Assembly (NCBI GenBank): GCA_000827325.1
Contig: KN832871.1
Span: 2,666,001-2,730,000 of the forward strand
Length of the DNA stretch: 64,000 nt
Reading direction: 5' to 3'
From: Oidiodendron maius Zn
Taxonomy: Eukaryota > Ascomycota > Leotiomycetes > Myxotrichaceae
Shown piece after piece: positions 32,818-44,210 of this stretch (positions are counted from its first letter, which is position 1; each line of letters starts with the position of its first letter). Made by a program: the position numbers and the translations under genes. The notes below the pieces were generated by a model. That model searched no databases. It was not told where the DNA came from and saw only the letters and a program-made list of their open reading frames with translations.

Positions 32818-34261
32818 ATGAAGATGTATATGCGTTGCCTTAGATATGTGGTTCGAAAGCCAGCATTTACGCACTTCAGCTCGTGTTCCGCTCGCTACTA
32901 CAGCACGACCAAGACGTCAAAGCCACTTAGGATCCTCTTCTGTGGTTCTGAGGAGTTCAGTGCCGCATCTCTGAAAGCACTACATGAAGAGCAGATACAA
33001 AACCCTGGACTGATACAGTCCATCGATGTCCTCATCCGTCCCGGAAAGCCGTTTGGTAGGAATTTCAAAACTATTCGAGAAGGTTCGTAACACCAAAACT
33101 CCGAGTTCAAGACAAAATAAAAATTATTTATTAGTACCACTTAAGACCACCGCATCTTTATTGGGACTCAAGGTCTATGAAAGAGACACGTTTACAGGCT
33201 GGGATGTAAGATATTATCTCTCAAGACCTTGGATGCTGCTAAACTCATATATAGTTGCCGAAAGCCAAAGGTGGGCCTATAAATCTGATTATAGCTGTCT
33301 CATTTGGCCTATTTGTGCCTCCGCGAATTCTCAACAGCGTCGAATATGGCGGACTTAATGTTCACCCTTCTCTCCTACCAGAGTAACCCCTCCCTCTCAC
33401 TTCAAACACCAACATCCTAACCATCCATCCAGATTCCGAGGCCCCGCGCCTCTACAATATAGTATAATGCACGGGTTACCAAAAACTGGTGTCACTCTGC
33501 AGACCCTCGATCCTAAAGCCTTCGATCAGGGTACGATCCTTGCGCAGTCGCTCAGCATACCGATACCTAATTACAAAACTACTACCTACGGAGAGTTGCG
33601 CGACTTCCTCGCACCCAAGGCAGCAGAGATGCTCATCCAGGTGCTGCGCGACCGGGCCTTCGTGCCGCCACTGCAGGACGTCGGGTGGTACAAGTCCACT
33701 AAGCCAATACACGCGTACAAGATCTCGGCTGCCGACAAGGAGATCAAGTGGCACGAGTGGACGTCGGTAATGGTGGACAGGCAGTACCGGGCAGTCGGCC
33801 GGCTGTGGAACAACATCCGGGTGAACATCGTGGAGAAGAAACACGTGTTGTTCGATAACTTTGAGGTCGTGCCCAAGCCGGCGATCTTCAAGGAGTGGAT
33901 TCACGGGAGGAAGTATGACGAGAAAACTGGGCATTTGCTGCCGCAGAAGAGCGATGAGCAGGTCCGGTTTTTTGTGTACGAGGCGGAAGGAAATAAGGTC
34001 ATGGCGCAAATGTACATCGAGGATGGAGAAGCGATCATCCTCTGCTGCGGAATGGATAGGGTTGACTGTGTGAAGGTGAGGCGTATGACGGTCGGCGGGG
34101 AGAGCAGTAAGCCTGCTGCGCAGGTGACGAGGCAGTTCAAGGGCCGGGAGTTATGGCAGCTGATCAGGGGGGCGAGGAATGTTGGTGGCATGTCTGCGCA
34201 GCCTAGGGAGGAACTGACGATACGAAAGTATGTATCGAGAAAGGAGATTGAGGCTATTTAA
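32818..34261 (+). CDS. FMT1: Mitochondrial methionyl-tRNA formyltransferase FMT1
   Basis: Fmt1 formylates initiator Met-tRNA in mitochondria. Exons are 32818-33082, 33135-33205, 33255-33382 and 33433-34261 (430 residues). Residues 1-35 look like a mitochondrial presequence (MKMYMRCLRYVVRKPAFTHF). The transferase domain begins with LRILFCGSEEFSAASLKAL. The catalytic block is NVHPSLLP joined across intron 3 to EFRGPAPLYN, followed by TGVTLQTLDPKAFDQGTILA, which carries the expected Asp. The C-terminal tRNA-binding part is recognisable (VGRLWNNIRVN) but diverged. Exon 4 is clearly more GC-rich in codon use than exons 1-3. Divergent from CCZ1 and convergent with DRE2. Confidence 0.93.
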
Positions 34262-34573
34262 TGTGATGTACTATCTACTGTATAAATAGCACAAATGTTT
34301 CTGTGTCTAAAACATCCTATGGAGCTGCACAAGGTTTGGCGTTCCAAGTGTTCTATGAACAGGCTACTCTCAATAGCATATCTATGCAGTCATGCAAATT
34401 GATGTGTATGTCATATTCACAGATTTAGTCTTGGCTGCTGTACATACAAGAGGTCCTCTCAGAGCAATGATGCAAGGTAAAATGCCATTCGACGAGACAA
34501 AATGAGCTTAACCGCCAGTCGTTACCAATTCCGCTCCTCTATGCCCAAACGCCGAAGGGAAAAAGTTCACTTC
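34262..34573. other. Intergenic region, convergent FMT1 / DRE2 3' ends
   Basis: This is 312 bp of shared 3' flank with no supported feature. Confidence 0.5.
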
Positions 34574-35643
34574 TTACAACTGCACCTCGTTGTTGAGCAA
34601 CCTGACTTCCTCCCCCGGCTGAAAAGCAGGCATTCCAATGTAGGGGCAGCCATCACAGCGGAAAGCGTCTCCCAGGCTGCAGTTCCCGCATGAGCCTACC
34701 TTTCCCTGCACAGTGAAGTCGACTTCAGTGAGATCAGCAGCGCCAAGCTTCAGCGTCTTAAGCTGAGCGTCTGCGGCAGAGCGCTTTGCAGCATCTTCAG
34801 CAGCGAGTCGTTCGGCAAGACCGCAGGTACAGTCCTTGCATGCCCGGCGACGCTTGCCTACTCTTGGGATACACTCCGGGGCTGTCAATATTGTTAGCCT
34901 AGATATATATATGGTAGAAGATGTGTAAACATACGGATATTGACAGGCGTCTTGAGATCCTCCTCAGTGAGCAGCGTATCCTCGTCAATGAGCTCGTCAT
35001 CATCGTCGTCTTCACCTGTGATGATGGGGCCGTCAAAATCGTCGCTGAAGTCGACATAACCAACGCCTGCAGGCCTGTTCTGTACCATATCCATACTCTT
35101 CCTCTTCCCGTTAACTGCCACAATTGGCGTTGTGACAGCAGGGCCGGCATTAGACACAGCAGCACTCTTGTCCTTCCTCTTCAGCCTCAGGGGCACAGCA
35201 TCATTGGCGCTATTATCTGGCTTCATCATTCCATCGCCCTCCGCTATCAGTCCAGCGAGGATGGCCTCTCTCTCCTCACTGTGTCCAGCCTGGCCAAACG
35301 TGCCATCTTGTGTCTTCAGCTTCCCGCCTGCCTTCAGTGCCTGCACGATACGGGCTAAGACCTCCCTGTTCAGCAGCTGTGTGGACTCGGTGCGTGTGCC
35401 ATCCGCGTCAGTGAGGACGAGGATTAGGTCGTAAGTCGCGTCGGGGAGAGTGACGAGCCCCGCAGAGAGGCGATCGAGCATTTGCAGATCGGTCACGGTG
35501 CGGTCGTGGGATGCGAGCACATCCCGCAGGATAGATTCATGGCTGGAGGCGGAGGGAGGAGCAAGCAGGAGAGTTCGAAGGGCCTTGACAGGGCGAGCTG
35601 CTGCCGGACTGAAATCGGAGGAGAAGTCGACGGAGGGGGCCAT
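34574..35643 (-). CDS. DRE2: Fe-S cluster assembly protein DRE2 (anamorsin)
   Basis: Dre2 receives electrons from Tah18 and works at the start of cytosolic Fe-S protein assembly. Exons are 35643-34935 and 34881-34574 (338 residues); the intron splits PVNI|PPECIPRV. The N-terminal methyltransferase-like domain (about 20-130) is followed by an acidic linker ([14 protein letters not shown]). The C-terminus has both cluster motifs: the [2Fe-2S] set C...C-x2-C-x-C in [18 protein letters not shown], and the twin CX2C [4Fe-4S] set in [19 protein letters not shown]. The start [11 protein letters not shown] fits the family; the frame stays open upstream to 36021, but that extension is untypical. Confidence 0.96.
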
Positions 35644-36963
35644 GACGGCGGGGTTGCCACCGAGATGAGGATGGGTTTTGTCTTGTACGATTGATGGAGA
35701 AGGGACGAGGGGAGAGGAGTGCGGACTGTAATGAGCGGACAGACCTCGTAGTGAAATAGAGAATGAGACGAGAAGGAAAAGGGGATATTGCGTTGGAGTA
35801 CATCCAAGTCGACTCTGATCAATCGATGGAGAATAATTTATCAGCGACAGCGGGCCGACGAGAAGAGAGAATGATTGGCTGGATTGCTTAATAATCAGAC
35901 GATAGAAGTACATGCTGCCGGCGCATATTTCGCGCAGGAGGAAGTACCCGGCATGTGTCCACGTGGACGCCAAAGGAGGAAATAAATAAATAAAGGCTCC
36001 TGAAATCCATTTACGACTCATGATTATACAGCCAGGTATAGGCTTATCGCCTCCGTAAAGGGTAAATCCCTCTCTGATCCGGCCTTTTATGACACGCTCT
36101 GGCTGTACCTGAAACGGCCATCCGGCCCATCAACGCCCATCAACGCCCACAACGCCCATGGGCGCGGCCATTCAGACACCGACGTCATCTCTCCACCCAT
36201 TCACATCCCATGTTCAGCCCTTGTTCACCTCCTCCCAAGCGAGTTAGCACCCTAACCCCGTGACCTCTTTCTCCCCCCGGTTTCGGCTGCGAGCCAATTC
36301 GAGGCTAAAGAGTGCTCGCGTGCCTTAGTAAGCGCCCTAATAACCTTAGTGCCTTGTCTCCCCCGCAATGCGGTGATCCGGGTCCCCTTCTGGGTGCGTA
36401 TGTTGCGATGCTGGGTCTGGCAACAGCTGTGTCGCCCGAGAGCAATTGAATAGACAAGACAACGCCAGACTGCTCTGTCTCAACCCCCCAAGACACACCA
36501 ACGCCGACCCCATCCGTATCTTCACCATTCTCGTGCACATCCGCCCTCGTATGGCCGCCGCCCGCCATCTGCCGTGGGTGCCGCATGGTCTCGTGACTCG
36601 CCTAGGGGGGTTTCCCATATACCGTTGTCCTCCTCTCGTCGACTCACTCCCTCATCCTTCCTGACCACTCGTCATCTCTCTCACCCCAACCTCTGGCCTA
36701 CAAATACCCCAATCTCCCCTCCAAACTCAGTGATCCTGCTTCAATCATCCTCCCCATCCTCTCTCTCATCTTTCTATCGTCCACCCTCACCCTCCAACCC
36801 GCAATCAGTACGTTATCGTCCCCCTTCCGTGCTGACACTGCTCGACCCCGCCCAGGGTAGCTCTTCCACCACCTTCCACCGCCTGTGCTCACTGCATCTA
36901 TGCATCCCCAATTCATCATCACAGATCATCCCAGAGCCCATTAATCTTAATCTTAATCATGAT
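35644..36963. other. Divergent intergenic region, DRE2 / Stf2-like gene
   Basis: This is 1.3 kb with an imperfect tandem repeat of CAACGCCCA at 36131-36159 and a C/T-rich tract at about 36690-36800. ORFs across 36305-36960 look compositional. A 5'UTR intron of the downstream gene could lie near 36809-36982. Confidence 0.45.
36131..36159. repeat. Three tandem copies of CAACGCCCA(T)
   Basis: The unit CAACGCCCA starts at 36131, 36141 and 36150, and the array ends in a CCCATGGG palindrome. It lies 0.5 kb upstream of DRE2 and 0.8 kb upstream of the Stf2-like gene. Function is unknown. Confidence 0.5.
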
Positions 36964-37487
36964 ATGCTGACCTCGTTTGCAGTGGGCAAGTCTCACAAGT
37001 ACAATGATCGTGACCACGCCGGCCTCGCTGACGGCACCGCCCTGCCCACCGAGCACCTCCCTCGCTACTTCGCCAAGTCCGGCCACGTCGACGCCGACCC
37101 CAAGAAGACCAAAAAGAATGGTGCCGGCAAAGGCGGCTGGTAAGTTCTCCCCCCTTCCTCCTTCCCTCCCTTCCCACTCCCCAAATGCCCAACCAAGGCA
37201 CAAGGCTGAGGCTGATACACCATCCTTCCAACAGGGGCGTCGAGGGAGAAGAGGTCCAGGACGAGGGCTTCAACCTGGCCAACGCGCGCCGCCGCTCCAA
37301 CAGCAGCAGCTACACGCCGGGGCTCAAGGACTTCAAGACCAAGTTTGAGGCCGTCGAGACTGAGCCTGTGTTCGAGGAAGACCTGCACGGCCCCACGGAG
37401 GAGGACTACGAGGAGCTAGCGGAGACCCACCGTGTCAACACCGTTGAGAGCTCCGAGAGCAGCAACGAGGACGCCAAGAGCGCCTAA
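36964..37487 (+). CDS. Small Stf2-like protein
   Basis: Exons are 36964-37139 and 37235-37487 (142 residues), joined in phase 2 at GAGKGGW|GVEGEE. The protein is hydrophilic, with a conserved-looking core: LPRYFAKSGHVDADPKK, KNGAGKGGWGVEGEEV, and NLANARRRSNSSSYTPG followed by FKTKFE. The G-x-GKGGWG block and the RRRSNS block resemble the yeast Stf2 and fungal Stf2-like family (hydrophilin-like, linked to ATPase stabilisation and desiccation tolerance). That assignment is moderate. The start is uncertain, because TTTGCAG at 36976-36982 could be an acceptor that would place the true start in an upstream exon. The C-terminal tail is acidic and Ser-rich. Confidence 0.66.
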
Positions 37488-38934
37488 ACATCTCGCTGCT
37501 GTGGTCGCTGTTATCTGGTGGCAGGGGATACCTGGATAGCAGGCAGACGGTCCTTCTCCTTATGGGATATAGGAGTGCAATGGAGGTGCTTCTAAGTGTT
37601 TACTCGAAATTCATCGTGGGAATCGATGACGACTTACGAACTGGCTGGCTGGCGTGCTATGACCAGATGTACTATCAAGCTTTAGCTATTCGAACGGCAT
37701 AGAGGATTTGCCCTGTAACGCTTCTTATCATGAGGAAATGTGTTGTGAATTACTCTGTGGTTATCTGCTACTTTGTTTGAATTTGAGATATCCTCCTGTT
37801 CAGACCTTATAATTATCGTCAATAGCCATTATCTTGAATCTTGGTTGCTTCGCCCTCCTCCATGCCTTGTAATTACAGACAATATATGAATTTTAATATG
37901 CTTCCTTCTCTCTTTATACAAAATTGTCCAAGTTCTTCGCGAGAATTAGGCATTTCGATAATGTGGTAGAGTTTGAGTAGGCGGGCTGTTGATCCGTTGT
38001 CGAAGTCTTAGCAAACAAGCACCTCATCTGACGCCAGCGCCTGGCCCTAGTTGAAACTCCCGCTCAACGTCTGCACTAGTGACAGCAACCAACACGACCG
38101 GCTCATGAACTGTGGGTATTTTCGCGATGCGTCAACTGCCTGCTAATTGTTCGACCATGAGGCGAGAGCGTAATCTCAGAATATGGTTGAACGACTGGCT
38201 GCTGCTGGTGCTATATAATACTATATATCCCCTTCTTTTCTTCTTCTCCGCAGGCTCTGTGTGCCACACAGCAAAAAAATAGTCTCCGACCCCAAACTTC
38301 GAGGTTGGCATTTCAGATCTCCAATGCAATCGGCATGATAACGTTGCCATCCTAAGCATACTGAAATACTTTGTTTGAAAATGAACTATACATGGACTGC
38401 GCACAAAAGGTAATCAAATCCAGGAAGTCCATCAGCATGGAACAAAGGCATTGCTCAGCCGGCCGCGAGTCAGTGATTCATGATGCGCCATGAGAAGACC
38501 ATTCGGAATTGGAAGGAATTGGCATCTCAATCTTTGATCACATCTCCATTAGAGCTGGTACATTGCGGAACAACTCTCATCGGACTGCGGAGCAATTTTG
38601 ACATGGGGCAGAGTATCGGGAGTGGAGCCAAAGCCCTCACATCTGCCGAGGTACCAATATATTTGATCAGCAACCTTCAGTAAGCATGACAGATATCTTT
38701 CACAATTTTGATTTTTCATCAATCTGTAGAATTCTTCTCATTGTATGACCTGAGGCAAATCCCGCTCCTTTAATTTTATCAGATCTGTGTTACACATAAC
38801 AATACGCCCGTCAAATCTATCCCCCACTTTACTCCGGTAACTGTACGACCTGCTGAGCTGTCTTCGGAGATATATATCCTAAGTTTCTGAAGCATTTTCA
38901 AAGCTTCAGAAGCAAATACCAATACCTCAACAAT
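37488..38934. other. Intergenic region, 1.45 kb
   Basis: This stretch separates two same-strand genes. It is AT-rich from about 37730 to 37930. No conserved ORF, tRNA-like fold or terminal repeats were noticed. Confidence 0.45.
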
Positions 38935-40159
38935 ATGACTTATTCTCTTAAAGGACGAAATATTCTCGTGACTGGTGGATCTCGGTTGGTCTCCCTTTGT
39001 AATGATATCTCTCTCAAGGACCCCGTGCTCCGGCCTTCCGTTCGTCAGACGTAGCTTTTGGGTCACGTGTTGATAACAGCCTCTCACTTATACACAATAT
39101 GAAAGAACTTATTAGACAGAACTAACAGTAGCTACAGGGGTCTAGGGGAGATCATATGTCTCAAGTTTGCAGCCCGAGGATCCAATGTGGCGATCAACTA
39201 TTTGGCTAGCGAGACTAAAGCTCTAGAACTCGCAGCTAGGATTGAGAAGGAGCACGGCGTGAAAGCCGTGGCTGTCAAAGGGGCAAGTATTGCTTAGATC
39301 ACTTCATTCCTTCGTCATCCCCGTTTTAGAATTCGCCGTTCTCTGCGTTCCTTTTGATGCCAATGATTTAACTTGCCAAGCAGGATGCCAGCAGTGAAGA
39401 AGATTGCAAGAAGACAGTCCAGGATACCATTGAGAAACTTGGCGGTCTCGATATTATCATAGCGAATGCCGTTTGTTCACTCTTTCATCCCTTTCTTCTC
39501 ATAATTTACTAATCACAGTCCAGGGATACACACGCTTCTCCACCTATGGTGATCTCAATGCACCCACGGTTGAGGACTGGGATACCTGCTTCGCCGTGAA
39601 CGTCAAAGCACCCTTCTTTTCCCTCCGTGCCGCCTTACCTACCTTCAACGCTAACCCCGATGGCGGGGCGTTTATCTTCACTTCCAGCATCGCCGGCAGA
39701 GTCGCCGGAGGCAGCAGTCTGCCGTACAGCATCACCAAGGCCGCGCAGCTGCACCTCATGAAGGCAATGGCGGCGACGCAAGGTCCGAAAGTCAGGGTTA
39801 ATGCGGTCTTGCCAGGCCTTCTACTTACCGAGTGGGTAAGTTATGATTGAGGGGAGGACGGGATGAGAGAGGAGGAAGTGCTAATTCTCACAAAGGGTTC
39901 AAAATATCCCCCGGAAGCTATTAAGTCGATGGAGGAGAGAGCGTTCTTGAAGCGTGTGGTGAGTATAAACTCATGGCATACAGGAAGAGTGCTAAGAGAA
40001 GGTGCAGACAGAACTAGAAGACTGCGCCCAAATGTTTATCGATATCGCCGGAAATAACTCCATGACGGGACAAGCGATAACAATCGGTACGTATCCTCAT
40101 GCGCCTATATGAAGCTTCATCTAATACCAAATGCAGATGCGGGACTGGCTGGAATTTAG
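38935..40159 (+). CDS. Short-chain dehydrogenase/reductase, seven exons
   Basis: Exons are 38935-38984, 39138-39282, 39384-39470, 39524-39835, 39896-39958, 40008-40086 and 40137-40159 (252 residues, classical SDR length). The nucleotide-binding motif TGGSRGLGE is completed across intron 1, NAG-like NAGYT across intron 3, and the catalytic set is Ser in IFTSSIAG plus Y-S-I-T-K. The end SMTGQAITIDAGLAGI is typical of FabG-like oxidoreductases. The substrate cannot be told. Intron 2 appears to be a GC-AG intron (GGG|GCAAGT), since no GT donor keeps the frame. It is the most intron-dense gene here. An Arg after TGGS suggests NADPH preference, which is only an inference. Confidence 0.88.
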
Positions 40160-40843
40160 TCCTACTACGACCTATGTGGAACGACCATAGCTATGATATA
40201 GCCCGCCATGATAGATAGAATCTAGGTTGCTGTTTTGGTAGAAACAAAGTCAGTACAGCTTTAACCCGACAAATCACGTACCTTAAGATCTTCGAAAGGC
40301 AGTCTGTTATATTCATTGTCAATCTTCCCCTTACCCCTTGCCAGCCCTCGCTTCGGCCCCCTTTTCTCCACCTGCCGGTTAAGCCCACCCTACTAGCGTC
40401 TGCAAGCTCCAGAACCATGATCACAACTGAAAAGCGTAGAGCTAAAGCTAATCCGATCCATTTATTTCATTTATTAAACGATATATTATATTCAATCGCT
40501 ACCCAATCGGTACGTCAAACATGAAGGGCCAAACTCGGCCTTATGATTGCAGGCATCTAGCTTTCATCGCGGATGCAGTTCAACGCGATGGTATCGTTGG
40601 CGCCTCTCATCAACCCAATGAACGTATAGACAGTTCCCCACTCTAAAACATAGCGTACGCATGCACCTAACATGGCGCATTTCCCCGCACCAAAATCATA
40701 CACGCCGCTCCCCGCAAAAATCGATCAAGTACAATCCTGCTCTATCCCCCACTCTATCGCCATCTCAGGTAGGTAGGTAGATAGGTAAAGGTAGGGTAGG
40801 TTAAGTAGCCATGCCAGTCGGCCTACACCTACATTTCTATATC
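40160..40843. other. Intergenic region, convergent
   Basis: This is 684 bp with an AT-rich patch near 40455-40500 and a GGTA-type short repeat at about 40768-40800. No gene was found. Confidence 0.45.
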
Positions 40844-41659
40844 CTAAACAGCCAACTTTCCCCCCTTACTCCCAAAAACATCATCGACAATGCCACTCCA
40901 CAATTCCCTTAGAACCCCTTGTTCCTTCTCCCCGCTCTCAGTCTCTTTCTCCCTAACCGCGAGGTCCCTCCAGCGCTCCTCGCTCTCATTCCCCACGATC
41001 TCACTCAGCGGCAGGACATTCTCTGCCCTCTCCCCCTCGTGCGCGCTGACGACGTGGATCTGAGCGCCTGTGATGGCGGTGTCGAGAGATTCCGAGGCGT
41101 GGAACGAGGAAGGCGTGTAGGTATCGGGGAGTAAAGGGACGCGGAGTGCGGAGAAGGGGTTGAGTGGGGAAGGGCCTGGGGCGATAGGGAGGGCGATGTT
41201 GTCGATTGTGCGGGTTGTAGTTGGAGGGATGGCGGGAGATGGAGAGGAGGAGGAGGACGAGGTGCGGAAGCCTTGCATTAGGGGGATGGTGATTATGTGC
41301 GGAGCGGAAGGGCGGTGTTGAGACTGGGACTGGGTGTGGTAGGACTGCGCGAAAGGAGGGGAGTTAGTTGAGCGTACTTATCCGGGTCATTATGAGAGTT
41401 GAGATAGAATTGGAAGGGATATTCCATTATGGGATTGGGGGAGGGGGGAAGGGTTATTGAATGAATTGGAGCGAAAGGAATGAAATGGGAGATGAGAGAA
41501 GCAGACAGCCAGACATACCTCGTGCTTGTTGCTGGTGGCCGAGAGCTCCGGCAGGGCGTGTCTGGCTGGGTCACGTAGGCTGGACTGGCGAGAGGTCGAG
41601 GCCAGCGACGAGCGCATGGCGTGGGAGAGCTTGGTGACGGGCGGCGTGATGCGGGACAT
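40844..41659 (-). CDS. Conserved-looking fungal protein of unknown function
   Basis: Exons are 41659-41519 and 41344-40844 (213 residues), joined in phase 0 at SNKHE|SYHTQSQSQHRPS. I recognise no domain. The N-terminus is basic and Ser/Thr-rich (MSRITPPVTKLSHAMRSSLA), then come PSAPHIITIPLMQGFRTSSS, a Pro/Leu block (FSALRVPLLPDTYTPSSFHA), and a charged C-terminal helix (EEKERW-like, REKETESGEKEQGVLREL). The ordered motif blocks and clean intron argue for a real gene. The frame stays open upstream to 41746 through a hexamer repeat encoding Ser-Pro; I chose 41659 because its ATG context is better and the extension is low in complexity. Confidence 0.62.
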
Positions 41660-42844
41660 GGCGATGGATTTGAAGGGGATTGGTGAGGAGGAGACGCGTG
41701 GAGATGAAGATGGAGATGGAGATGGAGATGGAGATGAAGATGACACTCTGGCAGTAATGAGGAGATAGGGAGAAGGTGAGGGTGAGGGTGAGGGTGAGGG
41801 TGTGGGCGTGGTTTCGAGCGGCAGGTGTGGAGAGGTGCAGGCGCAGGTGATTACTGTTATATACCTGATAGGGGTGCTGCCACTAGGGATATAAGCAGAG
41901 GGAGCTTGTCACTCTCTAAACCCAGCTTACGACGACCATTATTTGCTTTTGACCTGACAGCAGGACGAGATTACCGGGCATCCAGGGCGGATCTCAATGT
42001 CAATGGGAGCCTGTCATTGGGCCCGTGAGACGGTAAGACAACCAGGAACGCGGATTTTGTTGAGGAGCGGTAAGGCGGTGGTACGATTATGCCATGATAT
42101 CGGACTCCGATAGGGGCGATAGGGAGAGAGTAAGGTCAGGTCGATGAGAGACCGACCATTGATTCTCCTTGTGTTTCCACCCACCTATCTACAGTGGGAG
42201 GCGTATCTTCCCTCGACGCTCTATTCTCGTCGCAGTTGTCTATCTATCCGTGGTGGTCTTCATCCATCCGTCTGGATCGCCCAGGAATCGGTCGGTCTCG
42301 CTCTAGCCTGCCCCACACTCTGCGGAAGCCGGGAGACGCACGTGCCACTCCGTATTTAGCGAGGAAATTACCTTGGGGAAGAGTCGGTGAGATCTGAGAT
42401 GCAGCCCGCCAGACAAGAGATATATATGCGGCATTGCAGGTATATCTCCATAGATGCATGCTCACCAAGATGTGCAAGGACCGGGAGAAGTATCATAATG
42501 GGATCGGATTATAGATCTATCTCAAGCATCCCTACAAACACATCTGGTGACACGGAAATCATGCAAACTATTACCGTCCATCTTCGAGGTGCCCGGTTCC
42601 CTTGGAACATCCACTACTCACAAGCCCACAGCCGGAGGGCTCTCATCCCAGACGCCGCGCCAAATGCATCAAGATACTGCTCCCCAAACTCTCTCCTGGG
42701 CAGACCAGGCCGCTTCTATCTTCATTCCACCCTTTCGTGTTAGCCTCGCCGAGAATGGCAATCCGCGCACTCGTCCCTCCCACAACGCCCGAACATGGAT
42801 GAAGTGTGCCGGTGCATAGACAAGGAAATTATTCTCTTGCTTTC
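41660..42844. other. Intergenic region with hexamer repeats
   Basis: This holds the upstream region of the unknown gene at 41659 and the 3' flank of ICE2. A GGAGAT-type hexamer repeat lies at about 41708-41740 and (GGTGAG)4 at 41775-41798. No supported gene in the remainder. Confidence 0.5.
41708..41798. repeat. Two short hexanucleotide repeats
   Basis: About five GGAGAT-like units (41708-41740) and four GGTGAG units (41775-41798) lie just upstream of the unknown gene at 41659. Both are likely to vary in length between isolates. Confidence 0.6.
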
Positions 42845-44210
42845 CTAATCGGTCTTCCAGTGACCCGTGAGGGACCCGTCGTCCTCCTTTCCAAGATACA
42901 GTTCCAGGGCGTACAGCGCCATCGTGGCCGCCACGTTGATCCATCGCCAGATGTTACCTCCCGAATCGCCGCCCTGCATGGCCCACCACTCCGCGCCGTT
43001 CCCCTCGCCGGATGTCGTAGAGAAGTGCTGCATTAGCAAGCTTGTGTACACGGCAATAAGGATCGACGGGCTGAACCAGCTGAGGAAGCCCAGGATCTTG
43101 CCGGCCCCGTCGCTGTCTTCGAGACTGGGCTCTTGCGAGAGGGCTCGCGCCCCGGATTCCCGGACGGCCGGAATGATTCGCGTCGCTGCGTAGAAGACGA
43201 AGATGCGGTACGCCAGGGAGATGATGATGGAAGGCGTGATGGTTTGGAAAGCGGCATAGAAGAAGGTGAGTGCAGAGTGCACAGCTGTTGGTAGTGATGA
43301 TAGCACGTACATGATGGTCGAGTACGATGCCATGATGATAGGAGGGAAGGGAGGGAATTCCGGCTGCGCAGGAGGTAATGGGAGTTCCGTCGCAGAGGTA
43401 GGTAGGTAGTCTGTGAAGATCTGGTAGATACACAACACGACATATGCGAAGAGCAGCGAGCTCTCTACTGGGTTGCCCCGCCCGCTTCCAATCCCCCACG
43501 CACAGAGGAAGATGGCGCATGTTATAGTGGCGCCTATAAGAGATGCGTCTACGTTGCTGATTTGTGGGAAATTCGTAATCCTCCAAAGGAAGTAGACGGA
43601 GCTGGAGATGATTGAGGCAGATAAGACGAGTAATCCGATCTGTAAATAATTAGCATCTTACCCAAACAACTGCTCAAAATACACAACATACCACCCACGT
43701 ATCACTACGCCCTCTGTTTACCAACCAGCGTGTGATCTGTCCAGCGGCCTGGATCACTAGCAAGCTGCAGAAACCCTCGGCCAACTGGAAGAACGGCGTC
43801 GAGTATCTCAGCACCTTGTCCCAGGTGCCAATAGTCAACAGCTCGAGCAGCCCTCCCGAGCCAAATATCCACTCCGTTACACTCGAGTCTCCTGCCCTCT
43901 TCTTATCGAACGTCCTGGCCACCCAGTCCCCGCTGCTGTTCGCATCGACCGCAAATCTATTCATGCTCCAGATCAGCAGTCCCGGCAGCAGCACCCACTG
44001 TGACATGCCCATCACCTGCATTATGCCCCATCGTATCCGCGAGTCTTCAGGCGTTGTCAGCTTGACGCTGGAGTAAAAGATATAGAGGCCGAACAGGCTG
44101 ACTGAGTAGGCCAGACCGCATTGCCGGCCCCCGACATCGAAGGCGATAGGTATAGAGAGGATGATCGAGAGGAGGAAGATCGCAGAGGACAGGACGCGAA
44201 AGAACCACAT
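42845..44210 (-). CDS. ICE2: ER membrane protein ICE2
   Basis: Ice2 is a multi-spanning ER protein that affects cortical ER shape, lipid-droplet use and phospholipid synthesis in yeast. Exons are 44210-43692 and 43639-42845 (437 residues), joined in phase 0 at RGRSDTWV|IGLLVLSASIISS. Family blocks are MWFFRVLSSAIFLLSIILSI, FDVGGRQCGLAYSVSLFGLY, SRIRWGIMQV and WVLLPGLLIWSMNRF. About nine to ten hydrophobic segments are visible. The second exon contributes TNFPQISNVDASLIGATITC and the tail ALYALELYLGKEDDGS. It is head-to-head with MYG1 at about 0.8 kb. Confidence 0.9.

Noticed and set aside
41775-41798. (GGTGAG)4 considered as an internal telomere-like repeat
   Set aside because: The unit differs from TTAGGG and is only four copies; a simple microsatellite explains it.
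43033-43586. Long alternative-frame ORFs over ICE2
   Set aside because: They are shadows of the ICE2 second exon, whose reading frame gives the conserved membrane segments and continuous splicing.
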